Source of the DNA: Dromaius novaehollandiae | Taxonomy: Eukaryota; Chordata; Aves; Casuariiformes; Dromaiidae | NCBI RefSeq assembly: GCF_036370855.1 | Contig: NC_088108.1 | Span: forward strand, 11,493,448 to 11,557,447 | Direction of reading: 5' to 3' | Length of the DNA stretch: 64,000 nt | Shown here: positions 1 through 14,818 of the stretch, piece after piece | Layout of the letters: each line of letters begins with the position of its first letter | Numbering within the stretch: position 1 is the stretch's first letter | Program-made: the position numbers and the translations under genes | The notes under the pieces: model-generated | Database searches by the model: none | The model's input: the letters and a program-made list of their open reading frames with translations, nothing else | What the model was told of the DNA's origin: nothing

Positions 1-3000
1 GCCATTGAGTATGAAGACAAAGCAAGTGTCTAATGAATCCAGTATGAAGACAAAACAAGTGTCTAATGATTACACAGTACAGTACTCCCAGAAAAGTTAA
101 TTTGTGACTTTTTTTAGAGGATCAGATTAAATTTTTAACAGTTAGTATGTTTGAGAAGCAGGACTTCCATGTATCTCATAGGGTTTTATACTTAGGAGCT
201 AAAGAAATAATGCGTGATATTCAATCCTAGTATGCCTCTATGCCGGTAGAGCACTTCTCCTGGAGTGGGGGATAGGAAACCAGTGTTTCTTCATTGTTCT
301 CACAGAATATGAAGCAATCTAGAAGTTTACAAAGGTTATAAGCATTTGCAAAACTGTGACCTGATTCAATAAACTTGCACCCTGCCATTTAATAGCAACT
401 GCCTTCCTTGTGAGGTGTATCTACTCTGAACAATACAGTTCAGTACAGAAATACCCGAGCGAGATCTAAATGAAGTATGTACCAATGTGAAGCTCCATAC
501 ACAGAACGATAGTTTTCCACTACCCAAGAGAAGGGGGACATCCCATAGTCTATTGCACTGTACAGGTGTCAGGGTCCTCCTTCCCTTTAATGCAAAGGAA
601 TTAAATAACTACATGAGATACATCCATATTTAATTTTACAAATAATTAACAGTTCTGACTACTCAAATCACTTGCTGTATGCATCCTAATCATTAGTGTT
701 TCTGACCTAGCAGGGTAACAATATTTTCTCCAGAGAAATGGTACAAGCAGTTAAAAGAATGGTGACCAAGCAGTGTTTGAAAATGCGTCTGCATCACTCA
801 GCTGAGAGACATCTATAGTTACAAGCGACTTGTTCGGAAGTCTACAGGACCTGTTCTGTGGGTCATGGTGCCACCTAGGGGAAAGCTGAAAAGGACTAAG
901 AAGCATAGTTACTGAGAAGACAGTAGCATTATGTTAATGAAACTCATAAAATTTGGTCCAGCTCACGTAACTATGAAACAAAGAACACGTATTAAGGTTT
1001 GATGAGATAAAAAGTCTTATTTAAGCTGTATGTTGAGCTCTGTGCTTTAATGATATAAGGTCTTTTATAAAAGTTCATTCCCAAGATGAGGATATAAGCC
1101 TTCAATTCAAAGTATGTTTTTGATAATTAAAATATATTCAGGTTTTTGACCAAAAAAAGTTTTATTTTGCTTTAATTTCTGATTATGTATTAAAAATGAA
1201 GTTCATTTGACATCTTGATTAATGATTAAAATAAAACATGGAGTACTCCAGCATACATTTAGATTAACGCTGTGAAGATAACTGATAAAATGCAGCTTTA
1301 TCTTTCAAAGCATGCCTAAGAAAAGGTAAAACACTTGATGTTATTACAAATGCACATATACTGCTCATGAAAACACCCTGTATTTACTAATGGGGACAAC
1401 AGGGAAGTGGAAACCAAGACTCCTGACAATGAAGAGGGCATTTAGGCCCAGTATATATGAGACATCCCTGAAAACAAAAGAAAACAGAGAAACTGAGATG
1501 ATGTATTTTAAAATATGACCTAAAATCTCAATATAAGAAAAAACATATACATAACAATCATAAAAGATTAGACACGCAGATACAATGGTTATGAGTGCAG
1601 CAAAACCCACAAAACTCATTAAAGTAACACACGCGCACACACAACTATTAGAAAGAGCAAGACAGAAGTGAACTATTTTAAGATCTTACACAGAATGCTA
1701 CAAACAGTTTTAAAAATTGTACAGCTATAGATTTAGCCTTTATAAGTTTTTCCAAACATCATGATAATAAACACGCATACCAACTCTATACAGACAACAT
1801 ATAGATATCTATGTGGATATCTGTGTTATAAGTTTCCATTTTATCTCAAATATTTTAGACGTTAAGAGTAGAAAAAGCAACCTGTATCAGTTAGAAGAAA
1901 CATTTTTTCCTGAGTTGCTTAATAGAGTCCTTCCGTATAATTGCCCATTTCTTGCTGTCTTCTTTAATACAACTTATGTTGACTAGATAATCTAGAAAAG
2001 GAAACAAGATGAAGCAGAACTAGACTGACCCTTGAGATGGGGGCACCTTTCTCAGTGAAGATAGTGTTTGCAAATATCCACTGAATTCAGAAAAGGAAAC
2101 TTCTGCATTTTCCATTTTTATCAGGGTATTTTATCAATAATCAAAAAGTAATGTTTTGATTCCAGAAGAACATACAGGACCAGTTTGAAAATGCATTTAT
2201 TTCTGCCACATAAATTCTTTTCCCTGTAGTTCCTGCCAGGAATATCTTCTGCGATTAATTCAAAACACTGAGCCAATTCGTTTTCTCCTCTTTCTTTAAG
2301 TGCTTTCAGATGAGACAGAATCAAAAGGTACTTATCCAAACATAGCACAAATTGATGAGGAATTCCTAGACATAGTAACTCTTATATAAGGTACATGTTA
2401 CTAAGGAAACACAGGAATCCATTATAGCTACTACCAGTACTGCAAACTTTCCAGCTATTAGAAATAGCTCTAAACGATCTTTCAAAACTTTCTGTAACAT
2501 CTTGCATTTGAAAAGAGATGAAGTGAAATAATTATGAAGCTGCATGGACTCCTTCATAGCAGGAGTGCAAATACAGTTTAAAAAAAAAAAAAATCAATAT
2601 TTTAGAGGGCATGAACCTTGGTTGTGGATCCATGGCCACACAAGGGTGCTGATCAGTCTTATCTTTAAAAATGTTTTATGCAGCTGCACACTGCATTCAG
2701 AGTTGCCTGTGGAACAGGACATAATAATCAGCAGGGGAAGGAGAGTTCATAGTAATGAGCTCTCCTTCCCCTGCAGATTACCTCAGCATGAAGCCATGTA
2801 TCTCAACCAAAAAAAGATTGCTACTGAGAGCTACACAAGATGTTTCTAAATCAGCTAGCTTGGTGCTCAGCCTATATTTACAACCTTCTTTTAACCTTCA
2901 GAGGAGCAGAAGGACCAAGACAATCTCTGAACATTAGCAATCTAAAAGTTTAGGAACAAATCACTAAGTAGTTAACACTCATTAGCAGACCTGTCAGGTC

Positions 3001-6000
3001 TCGTGCTCACACAACAGACTCCAAATTCACACATGAAAAATTCAGCAGCAAGAACTGATGTAAAAGGGCCAAGGCACAACATTTCATATGCTGGGGAGAG
3101 GGCGTCTACTGGACACTACCGAGAAGAACCTTCCATTCAAAAAAGTGCACAAAGTGGTGCCTCATATACAGATTTAGATACTTTAAATAACATACAAAAA
3201 TATGCATAACTGCAGAAAGTAAAGACATTTGCCTATAAGGTATCTTGGACTCCCACCGGACATAAGAGGCCAAATAATAGTGTTTGGACAACTTTTTTAA
3301 TCAGAATGTAGTATTCTGGAGAGCAGTAACAGTCTGTTTGTCTCCTTGTCTCAGTCAGGTAAGAAAACCAGGGACTTGTGGCAATTTTTTAGTACTAAGG
3401 TTGCCATAAAGTCAGAGACTGGAATGCATACGAGTATCACCAAAAGAAACACACATTCACCTAGCTATTAGACATTTCCATTTTTTTTTCCTGAGATAAA
3501 TGATGATCCTGTCACAGACCCCAGTATTTGCAATGAAATGTCTGAAAAACCCTTGGCTGTAACAGAAGTTCAAGGGTTTAACTGCCAAAGAAAATAAGAT
3601 CTCCAGATCTTCCTGTTGCTGCACTGCATGTACTGAGGTCTAGATGTGACACATGAATTGTTGGCTTTCTCCCACTGCACACACTGCAGAACTATACAAG
3701 CAATGTGTACAACTGAAGGTGTGCCCACAGTAGGAATGTGTCTAAAATATGTCTCTTTGCCAAAAATTCCTATGTATATACTCCAGAAAAGTGAATGTGT
3801 CTCATAGGCACAGGAGGTGAACAGCGTGTGGAATAGCACCGAGGCTGCTACTATATGAGCAGAAGCTGTTTTAAGTGTTAATTCACCTGACTCCCAAAAA
3901 AGGATCCTTCTTACACTTCTGTCTCAGAATTCACCTTTGCCCAGCCTACATGCTTCCGCACCTGCAAAGCACCTGTTAAACAGATGTGCATGCAAGTATT
4001 TTCTGAAGACATTTATTCTGTCTGTATTCAAGAGTTTGAAGTTAAAGGCACTCAGCTGCTTGAACAGCAGACAAAAGCAAACAGAAAAGGAGCACCTAGC
4101 ACATTCAAAGCACATTAAATTTGTTTTTCATTTCTGTCAATATGCCAGAAAGCTTCCTTGCATTCTTTGACCAATAAATGTATTTCCTCTGGACAGAAGA
4201 CCTCTTTTTGATAATGCCTTTGGATTTGATTTACAGAGCTAATTCTAAACCAGGAAAGTAAGGCTTTATTATATCACTATAGCACACTTCATTTTCACAT
4301 GACACTACCCACATTAATACTGATAATAAAGGAGAAAGTTTTCCAGTGAAATTTTTTCTTTACAGCAATTGTGATATAGACAAGGAGTTATTAAATCAGA
4401 AAAAAAACCCTGGTAAATTAACACTAAAACTTTTGCAAGTCTAAATGTCACTACTACACTCTACTACAAAAGGCAGTATATTTGACTGCAAGCAAATGCA
4501 AAAAGCTAATGCTTGCACTCTACTTTTTAAAGCTACATTAAGAGATTCCTGCACTCATCTTCGCTCCACACATGGAAACATTTTCACCAGATGTTTAGGG
4601 ATTATGTTGTGAACAGCATCAGTGAATTGATCAATGTTAAAAATAACCCTGGAGGGTAAAAAATAAAATAACTTTTAAAGTATGGGAACCCTCTTGCCAT
4701 ACTTTCATATACACTTTCAGCTAGCAGCAAATGGCAGTGAGATCGAGAGACAGAGTAAAACAAAGGGAAAGCAGGGAAAATGGAGAAGGTTAGTAGAACT
4801 CCTCAAGATGGTATCACTGCCAAACGAATATTGAAACACAGCCTCACACTTCACAGATGTTTGGTGTTTTAAGAGGCAGCAAACAGCTATGAATGTTCAT
4901 ATGTCAATATGTCATAGCTTCTGGTGAATGCTCATAATTAAATAGTGAACATTTGCCTTTCAATACATTTATTTGTATTTCATGGTTTATTAACAGCTGA
5001 AAATTCAGTTTTGACCTCCAGAGTCCTAGAACATACCTTGGCATATCTTTACCCACTTCTGAAATGAAGATTATACTGTAACTGAGCACTATGTATCTTG
5101 ACCTGATTTTGACCCAAGATATTCCAGGACATATTGCTGTGTGCTGAATCATGTAAAATCAGCTACTAAGTAGATTTGACAGGAAACACAGCAATGCTTG
5201 CCTATCTAGATGAGATCAGACCTGAGTCCTTATAAATGATGTACTAGGCATTGTTTTAGCCGCACAGAAAGCAATAACACATTCCATAATGGAAATTGCA
5301 CAATTTTTATTCTACCATAAAATTAAAATAAGGGATACTCTAAGGAAAGCACATTTAGAGATACTGAAATGAAGTGTACTTTACAGAATCGTACAGCAAA
5401 CTTGTAGAATTTTCTGTTGTTGAGATTATTGTCTCTGATACTGTGCCAAGATGATATAATTTGAAATTGGTGTTAGCATGTCAAAGCCACAGTGGCCAAA
5501 ACAATTACATGGATCTAAGATCTTAAGCATAAGTTGATCATATGCTAAGATCTGAAAGAATTTTCTTTTTCATATTCACCACTGTACACGTCAAATCATG
5601 ATCTTACATCCTGAGGAAACTTAAAGTCAGTTTACTATTCATCACCTGTAAGATCAAAGACATACAAATATTGACTATCTGAGGCCTTTTTCAGGTGCTG
5701 CTGCAAATCGCTTTTCAGTCTTCCAGTGAATCATCATGTATTGGACAAGGTTTCTACAAACTGAATATGCTAGTTTTCTGACATGACAATTTCAATGTAA
5801 TATTTGTTCACCTTTTGTAGTACACAGGTCTCTTGTTATTTACGTTTTATTTAGAACTGTTAGACTTGAGTTTAAGCACCTTGGAGATTTTCTCTTAAGC
5901 AAAATATATTTTATTTCTGTGATTGAACACGATACAAATCCTGGCCTAAGTTATACGTTATAAATACGTTATAATACATTATATAAATTATAAGCCAAAT

Positions 6001-7839
6001 TTGACACTTAGAGAAAAAAAATGGCCTGTACTCTCCTCAAATAAGCAACTCTCACATATGCAGTAATTTTGCAGTGGAAAAATACAAAAAGCAAATACCA
6101 GAAAAAGCAAGAAAACTCATTAAATACTTGCAACTCTAAACAGATTCAACAGGTTCTTCAACTAACCATGCACATCTAATAAGACTGAAATAGCTTAAAG
6201 CTAAAGGCATTTAAAATAATAACCCTTTAAAAATTACAATGACCTTACGTTTATGTCATCTATTATTTTCTCTTGTCATTATGGCACTGTATAAAGGATT
6301 AGAATGACTCCATCTAGAACATTTTGAACATATTAAAACCATGCAGGGAAAAAAAAAAGATAATGAAAACAGTAGGAATTTCTGAAAATGGCAATAAGGA
6401 AAGCAAAGTCTCAGCAGTTAAACTCTTACCAGCTATAAAATATGTAATTTAGAATACAAAACATTCACTACATTTGAAGCATACAGCAAAAGCAGCTATC
6501 ACAAGAACTACCTGAAGGACTTACAATTAGAAAAGAATCACTGAACTCTGCTGTCCAGTGCTGTTACACCCTACTAAGGTCCTTGGTAAAGTTTTACCTG
6601 TAAATACCTATTATTCATGAGGGCATACATCTGGAGAAGAAATAATTTGATCTTACCTTTTGCTGTGTGAAGCTCCTCTGCCTTTCTGGAAGACAGGTTC
6701 TTCAGAGAACTACAGGAACAACCCACCTCTCTCTCTCTACGGAGCTCTAGCAGATCACAACTCTCTTTCCACTCTGAGTTCCTGAGATTTTTAAAATTAT
6801 TTTGAAATTTCTCACGTTTTAAAATAAGGTTTAACAGGAAAAATTCTAAGCCACTGAAATCAGGATTTGATTACTTCTACTGCAAAAATCATTCCTTCTT
6901 GTGAATATTCTTTCCCCCTCCCTTTTTTCTTTTTCAAAGATGCTACATGCAAGGAAAATCTCCCCAAAATTATAAACTTCACACGTTTACTACCCTTCGC
7001 ACAGCGTGAGTAAACAAGCTGCCTCAGGAAAGTCACTTTATTTTTCCATTTGTTTTGGAAACGAACTCTGTTAAAATATAAATAGATATGTACACTGATG
7101 TAAAATATATGTTGGCTATACCACTTAAACTGAACAAATACAATGGGGCCACACATCTATTTTAATCTCCTTCTTTCACAAACTATCTTTTATTGTAAGG
7201 TCACTGGTTTTTATGGTGTTCAGTAGGCCTTCACGTATTACTGCTACCTATTCGAAGGGAGAGCCTACCAGGGACCACAACAAAACTAGCAAAGATAACA
7301 CCTCTAAGCACCTTTGCCAAACAACAACTGTGCTGTTCAAAATATTTGCATTAGGAACGCTAAAGTAATACTTTATAAATGGCAATAGTAAACAATGAGA
7401 GTCTCCTAAACAAGCTGGGCTGACGCAGCATGTTCCGGGAGGGTGACAAAGATGAGCTACCGGCCCAAGAAAGCAGGGAGGGGAGGGAAGGGAAGCGACC
7501 ACTGAATTTTTATAATTACTGATGTGCCAAATGCCTTTCATTTAGCCTATCTATTTAGACATGCAGCATGATGCCCAAATTCAGTATTTTAGTAAAGCAG
7601 TATTTTAATTACTTTACTTGAAGCTCATTTTCAGATCTCACAGATTATCTCATCCTATTGACGTAGCTTTGGGATATATGCCAGGAAAATAACATGAAAG
7701 AGAAAAATAAAATAACGATAGACTGAACCCACAAGCTGTGTGTTTTGTCACTATTTTCTTTGTCCATTTCCATAGTGTTTTTCCCTCCGGCTCCTTCTCT
7801 TTTTCCAATTTCTGCCTTCCTCCTTCTCACTCAGTCGCC

Positions 7840-7840
<1 letters not shown>
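1..7840. other. AT-rich flank with no recognised gene
   Basis: I recognise no protein, RNA gene or full transposon here. Positions 8-73 hold two near-identical 33-bp tandem copies at the window edge. Positions 2731-2774 hold a strong inverted repeat. Positions 1629-1643 are a short CA/CG-rich simple repeat. Open frames are short and mostly hydrophobic, as expected of AT-rich non-coding DNA. Two minus-strand stretches look more protein-like (2121-2348, and a possible exon ending at 6655); they are treated as findings because no family was recognised. Confidence 0.6.
2731..2774. repeat. Inverted repeat with perfect 15-bp arms
   Basis: The left arm 2731-2745 (GCAGGGGAAGGAGAG) is the exact reverse complement of the right arm 2760-2774. 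A 14-base loop separates them. The pairing can extend three more positions inward with one mismatch or wobble. It stands in otherwise AT-rich DNA and is not part of a recognised repeat. Confidence 0.85.
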
Positions 7841-10804
<2,964 letters not shown>

Positions 10805-10835
10805 GAGTTGCCTCATGCTATATTTTTCCTTTCTA

Positions 10836-11039
10836 AATAAAACTTGTGATTCACCACTCAAAATCTTGAATGCAAGTGAATTATTTAGGATTGCCCTCCA
10901 AAGGTAATTGTCTGAAATAGTAAATGTATTTATAAAACTGCTGTTTTGAGACAAAATAATGAAGATCTCATTCTTATGACCATTACTGGAAAGTAGTTAT
11001 GATTTAGTAATTTTTCATGTATAGACAACTGTAAATAAA
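10836..11039 (+). terminator. EOLA1: EOLA1 3' end with two poly(A) signals
   Basis: AATAAA occurs at 10836-10841, about 30 bases after the stop codon, and again at 11034-11039. The second is followed within about 20 bases by a TG/T-rich stretch, as expected of a cleavage site. Either or both may be used. Confidence 0.6.
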
Positions 11040-12626
11040 TGTGACTTTAATACGTGGTTGATGTGTTTTATGGCAATTTAAAATGTGACTGAATAGAGGC
11101 ATGTTGCATGATGCACATGTGATTATACAAGAAAGTTATAGGATCCTTGGAAAAAAACAAGTGATATTTGAGAGCAAGCTTTCACCATTAATATGTTATC
11201 TGTCTCACAGTCCTTACTACCCTACATTTGTGGCATCAGAGAGAAGGAAGACATTTGAGATAAAGCTAGTCCTGGTGGCTTCTCAGATCAAGGCAGAAAT
11301 TTGTGATGGGGGTTTGTGCATAGGCTGTCATGAATCTGCTGTAAATGTAAAAATTTCACAAAAGACCAGATTTTCTCATGCACAGATTAGGTACAGTGCA
11401 TGTGCATATGATGGGAGGGAGCAGCCTGCAGTATATGGCACTAGGAATTGACAGTAAGCCTCTGTGGAAAGGCTTTTGTCAGAAAGAAGGTGCTTATACA
11501 AAATAAAACAACATTTTTTCCCTTAAGATGATAAATATTCATTTTTTAAATATTAAAGTGTGAAGAATCATGAAGAAAAGCGATTAATTATGGCAGTTTT
11601 AGAAGTTTTCAAATTTCACCTACTGTATTACAATGAAGATTCATTTTGACTCTCTGGAGTGTTTCTTTACATTCAGTGGCCTGATAGTTAAAGTGCCAGA
11701 ATACCTAAGTTCAAATTTCTGTTCTGTTCCCGAGCAGTTCTCATTGCAGATATCTTTGATCCAGTAGTAGCTGTAACCAGGGTTTCCATGTTCAAGTTAT
11801 ATAAAGTAAAACGAGTCTTATTCTTCTTTCCCCAAAGTACCCCCTGAGAAACCCATGCAACAAATGGAGTGGTTAGTTGAAAAAAAAAGTTCTTGCATTT
11901 AAGATATCAATAAAATCTCTTGTAGCCAAAATTGTTGCAATCAACCATACCAAAACCAGCCTCTTTTCTTATTTTCCAAATCACCTCAGTTTTACATTTC
12001 TTACCTTGTTCATTTAGTTATCATAGAATTTCAAATCAATTTCTTTTATTAGCTTAGGTTGCAGGTAACTTACTTGTACATGTCAGTTGTGACATGTGAA
12101 AGTGCTGCTTTTAAGCTTTTTGCCATATAGTAAAGAGATTTTAGTATTTTTCTTCATTTTCCTAAAATATAGGAAAACAACTGATTTTGTAGGATCAACT
12201 CCAGCATAAGCTATGATAACAGTGGTGTTATGTAGTACTAGGTTTGGCAAGATTCTGCTCCACATGGGTAATTTTAAATGTAGGTTTATAATAGAAAAAA
12301 ACACTTTAAAACTGTTTTTAAATCTGAACTGGTAAAACAAAGGTCCTGTATTTCATTAGAAAGCATTACAAAATTAGGCCATTAAGGCTAATGCTAATGA
12401 CCTCTTCTCAGTCAGCAGCTTTTATGATAAAGACTGGCACTTGAGCTTCTAGAAAGTAGTACTTCACCTGTGGCATTGAAAGAAGTTGGCAGCACATCTC
12501 TGTATTCAGCAGTAAAAAGTTACAGTTTCTTCCTACAACTTCAAATATGAGGTATGATTATCTTTTGTTATAGTAGTATACCTTTTCCTATATGATTAAT
12601 GACGAAATCTTTCATGAGAACAACTT

Positions 12627-12760
12627 TGCAGTCTATTTAATTTCAGTCTTAGATTATGGAGTGGTACTGTTCAGCTTCTCAGAGAATCTCAAATGCAGTC
12701 TATTTAATTTCAGTCTTAGATTATGGAGTGGTACTGTTCAGCTTCTCAGAGAATCTCAAA
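12627..12760. repeat. Perfect 67-bp tandem duplication
   Basis: Positions 12627-12693 and 12694-12760 are identical over all 67 bases. The unit begins TGCAGTCTATTT and ends AGAATCTCAAA. The lack of any difference implies a very recent duplication or an assembly or sequencing artefact. Confidence 0.95.
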
Positions 12761-12880
12761 GTGACTTTATAAACACTGTTACGCTCTGTGGTATTAGTGT
12801 GAAGCAATGACTAGTATCCCCATTTTAAGTGGTGACTTGTTTTAAGGATGGTGACTTGTTAGCACATCCATGGCAACTGG
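12750..12880 (+). mobile_element. Possible MIR-like (CORE-SINE) relic
   Basis: The order AATCTCAAAGTGACTTTATAA, then a spacer, then AGTATCCCCATTTTA resembles the 3' half of amniote MIR-like SINEs (CTCAAAGCRCTTTACAAA ... TATCCCCATTTTACAGA). It is strongly diverged and was judged by eye only. Confidence 0.4.
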
Positions 12881-14790
12881 AAGTAGACCCCAGAGTTGTT
12901 GCATCAAATAATACATCATACTACCTTATATCAGCTTTTGATATAATCAAAATAATCATGCTTAAGCTACATGTGGGGAAATGTCCTTGACAAAAATAAG
13001 ACAGACCTAATAGAGTCATACCAATGAAAAAGTTGCTGCTTAACTCAGATTCCCAGCACTCCTTTTGTACTTGAAATAAAAATATAATAATAATAAAGGA
13101 TGGCTAGGTTTTGACAAAGGGAGAGCTCTTTTATTAGCTACTGAGTATTTGACTAGATGTTCCTCTAAGGAACCTTTGAAAATGATGGCATAATGTTTGG
13201 TTCAGGAAAATGACATTACAGTTCACAAAAAAGCAAGCATACTCTGCTGCCATTCAGAATACTCAAATGTTCATTTGCTGACATAAAAAGTATCTAAAGT
13301 AGTAATTTGTGTGCCTTTTCAAGGTAATGCATTTCACCAATAAATCTGTGCAAGATAAAGATAGCACATGCTTTTCTTAAGTACTTTTTGAAAATGTGAG
13401 TTAGACTCAGGTGTTGGGATGGTAGGGTGGGAGACAAAAGAATGAGAAGAAACAATTGAAAATTTTCTTCCCGTGAATTTATTTTTTCCTATAGTAAATT
13501 GGAAGTCTGCAGTAAAAGGATTTTATACCTGTACCTTATCCCTATACCTTAATTTTATTTGCTTTGATTAAAATTCTTACTTTGAATTTGATAGTTCCAC
13601 TTTAAGGCAGGAAAAAATCTCATGGTAAAAATGAGAGTTTATCTAATGGTAATAAAGCAAATTACCAGAAAATAATGACAATGTGAGCACAGGAAACCAA
13701 AGATAGGAAAATTCTGGTACAGCAAGCTAGTAAATATTCATTGCTGCTAAATCCAGATGTGTAGATTCATATATAGGATGCCCAGTTATAGGACCAAATC
13801 TTGCCATATGATTAAGAAGGAAAGGACAGTGGTAATTCAAAGCACCATGTGCCATACCTACTGTCCAGATTTAGGTGAGCATATGTGTATGGATCAAAGT
13901 GGTAGATCTTATCCTTTTTGGCTCTGTAGCCAATCTTACTTTGTTCCCATGAGCCCTTTTCCATGAAGGCCTTGAGACATACTGCAATTGGCTGTTGACC
14001 CACTTTTTCTGAAGTGGCACAGGAAGTAGAGTTGCATGAACTTCAAAGTTCATTATTATCAGTTCTTGCAAGCCTTTTCTGTCAAGATAGCTGAGTAAGT
14101 TTTTAGTTTGATAGTGGTTGTTCTCAATTCTTGAGATGCTGACAGCTTTTGTTGGCTGTTTTGTAGGGAATATGATGGTGATTCAGTTTGCCGTTTGCTT
14201 CTGTTACACAGATGCACATTCCAGAGTATCCAAAGAGCTTACCCATGGCTTTCATACCACTGTTGTCAGATTCTCAGGCCACAGTATAACTTGTTATTTT
14301 CCCTTTTTTCATGACTAGTAACAACTAAATAACAGCTTCTAATACTTGATAATAACTGTAACAAAAGAAAACAGTATATTGATTCTAAAATAGCTTCATG
14401 CAACTATGCAGCTGTGCTGCTTTTGGAAAATAGCCTTTTCAAGTTGCATTCTCAGCATTCTATTTTATAGGCCAAAATTTGCCATAACATCTACTCAGCA
14501 TAGCTCTGTGTTTAGTTTGCATTTACATAAAAAGGAAAGGACTCAATCTGTTTCTTATCTTGCATATGAATAAATTCTACTGTTACCATAAAAAAGCTTG
14601 AAGAACCTATTCAACCAGGTTTCTGCAAATCCTGGCAAGCAAGGAGAGTTACCATTACCAATGTGTGTGTATTATGGTCTTTCTAGGTTTTATATGGAAA
14701 AATAAAAATATAGCCTTTCAGAGTTTAAGCAGATGCAAGTCTTCTCAAATCTGTGGTCAGATATCACAGCTAAACAATCCTGGCCTTCTC

Positions 14791-14818
14791 GGGGGGGGGG
14801 GGGGGGGGGGGAGGGGGG
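14791..14818. repeat. Long G homopolymer (G21 A G6)
   Basis: A run of 21 G at 14791-14811 is followed by one A and six more G, with another short G run at 14824-14828. It would form a G-quadruplex on the plus strand. Such runs are error-prone in sequencing, so the exact length is uncertain. Confidence 0.85.

Noticed and set aside
2366-2557. Minus-strand 63-codon hydrophobic frame near 2.4 kb
   Set aside because: Two frames are open over the same bases and neither joins in phase to the neighbouring candidate; probably chance in AT-rich DNA.
11101-11451. 116-codon plus-strand frame after EOLA1
   Set aside because: It starts beyond the second poly(A) signal, has no recognisable domain and no convincing splice link to EOLA1.
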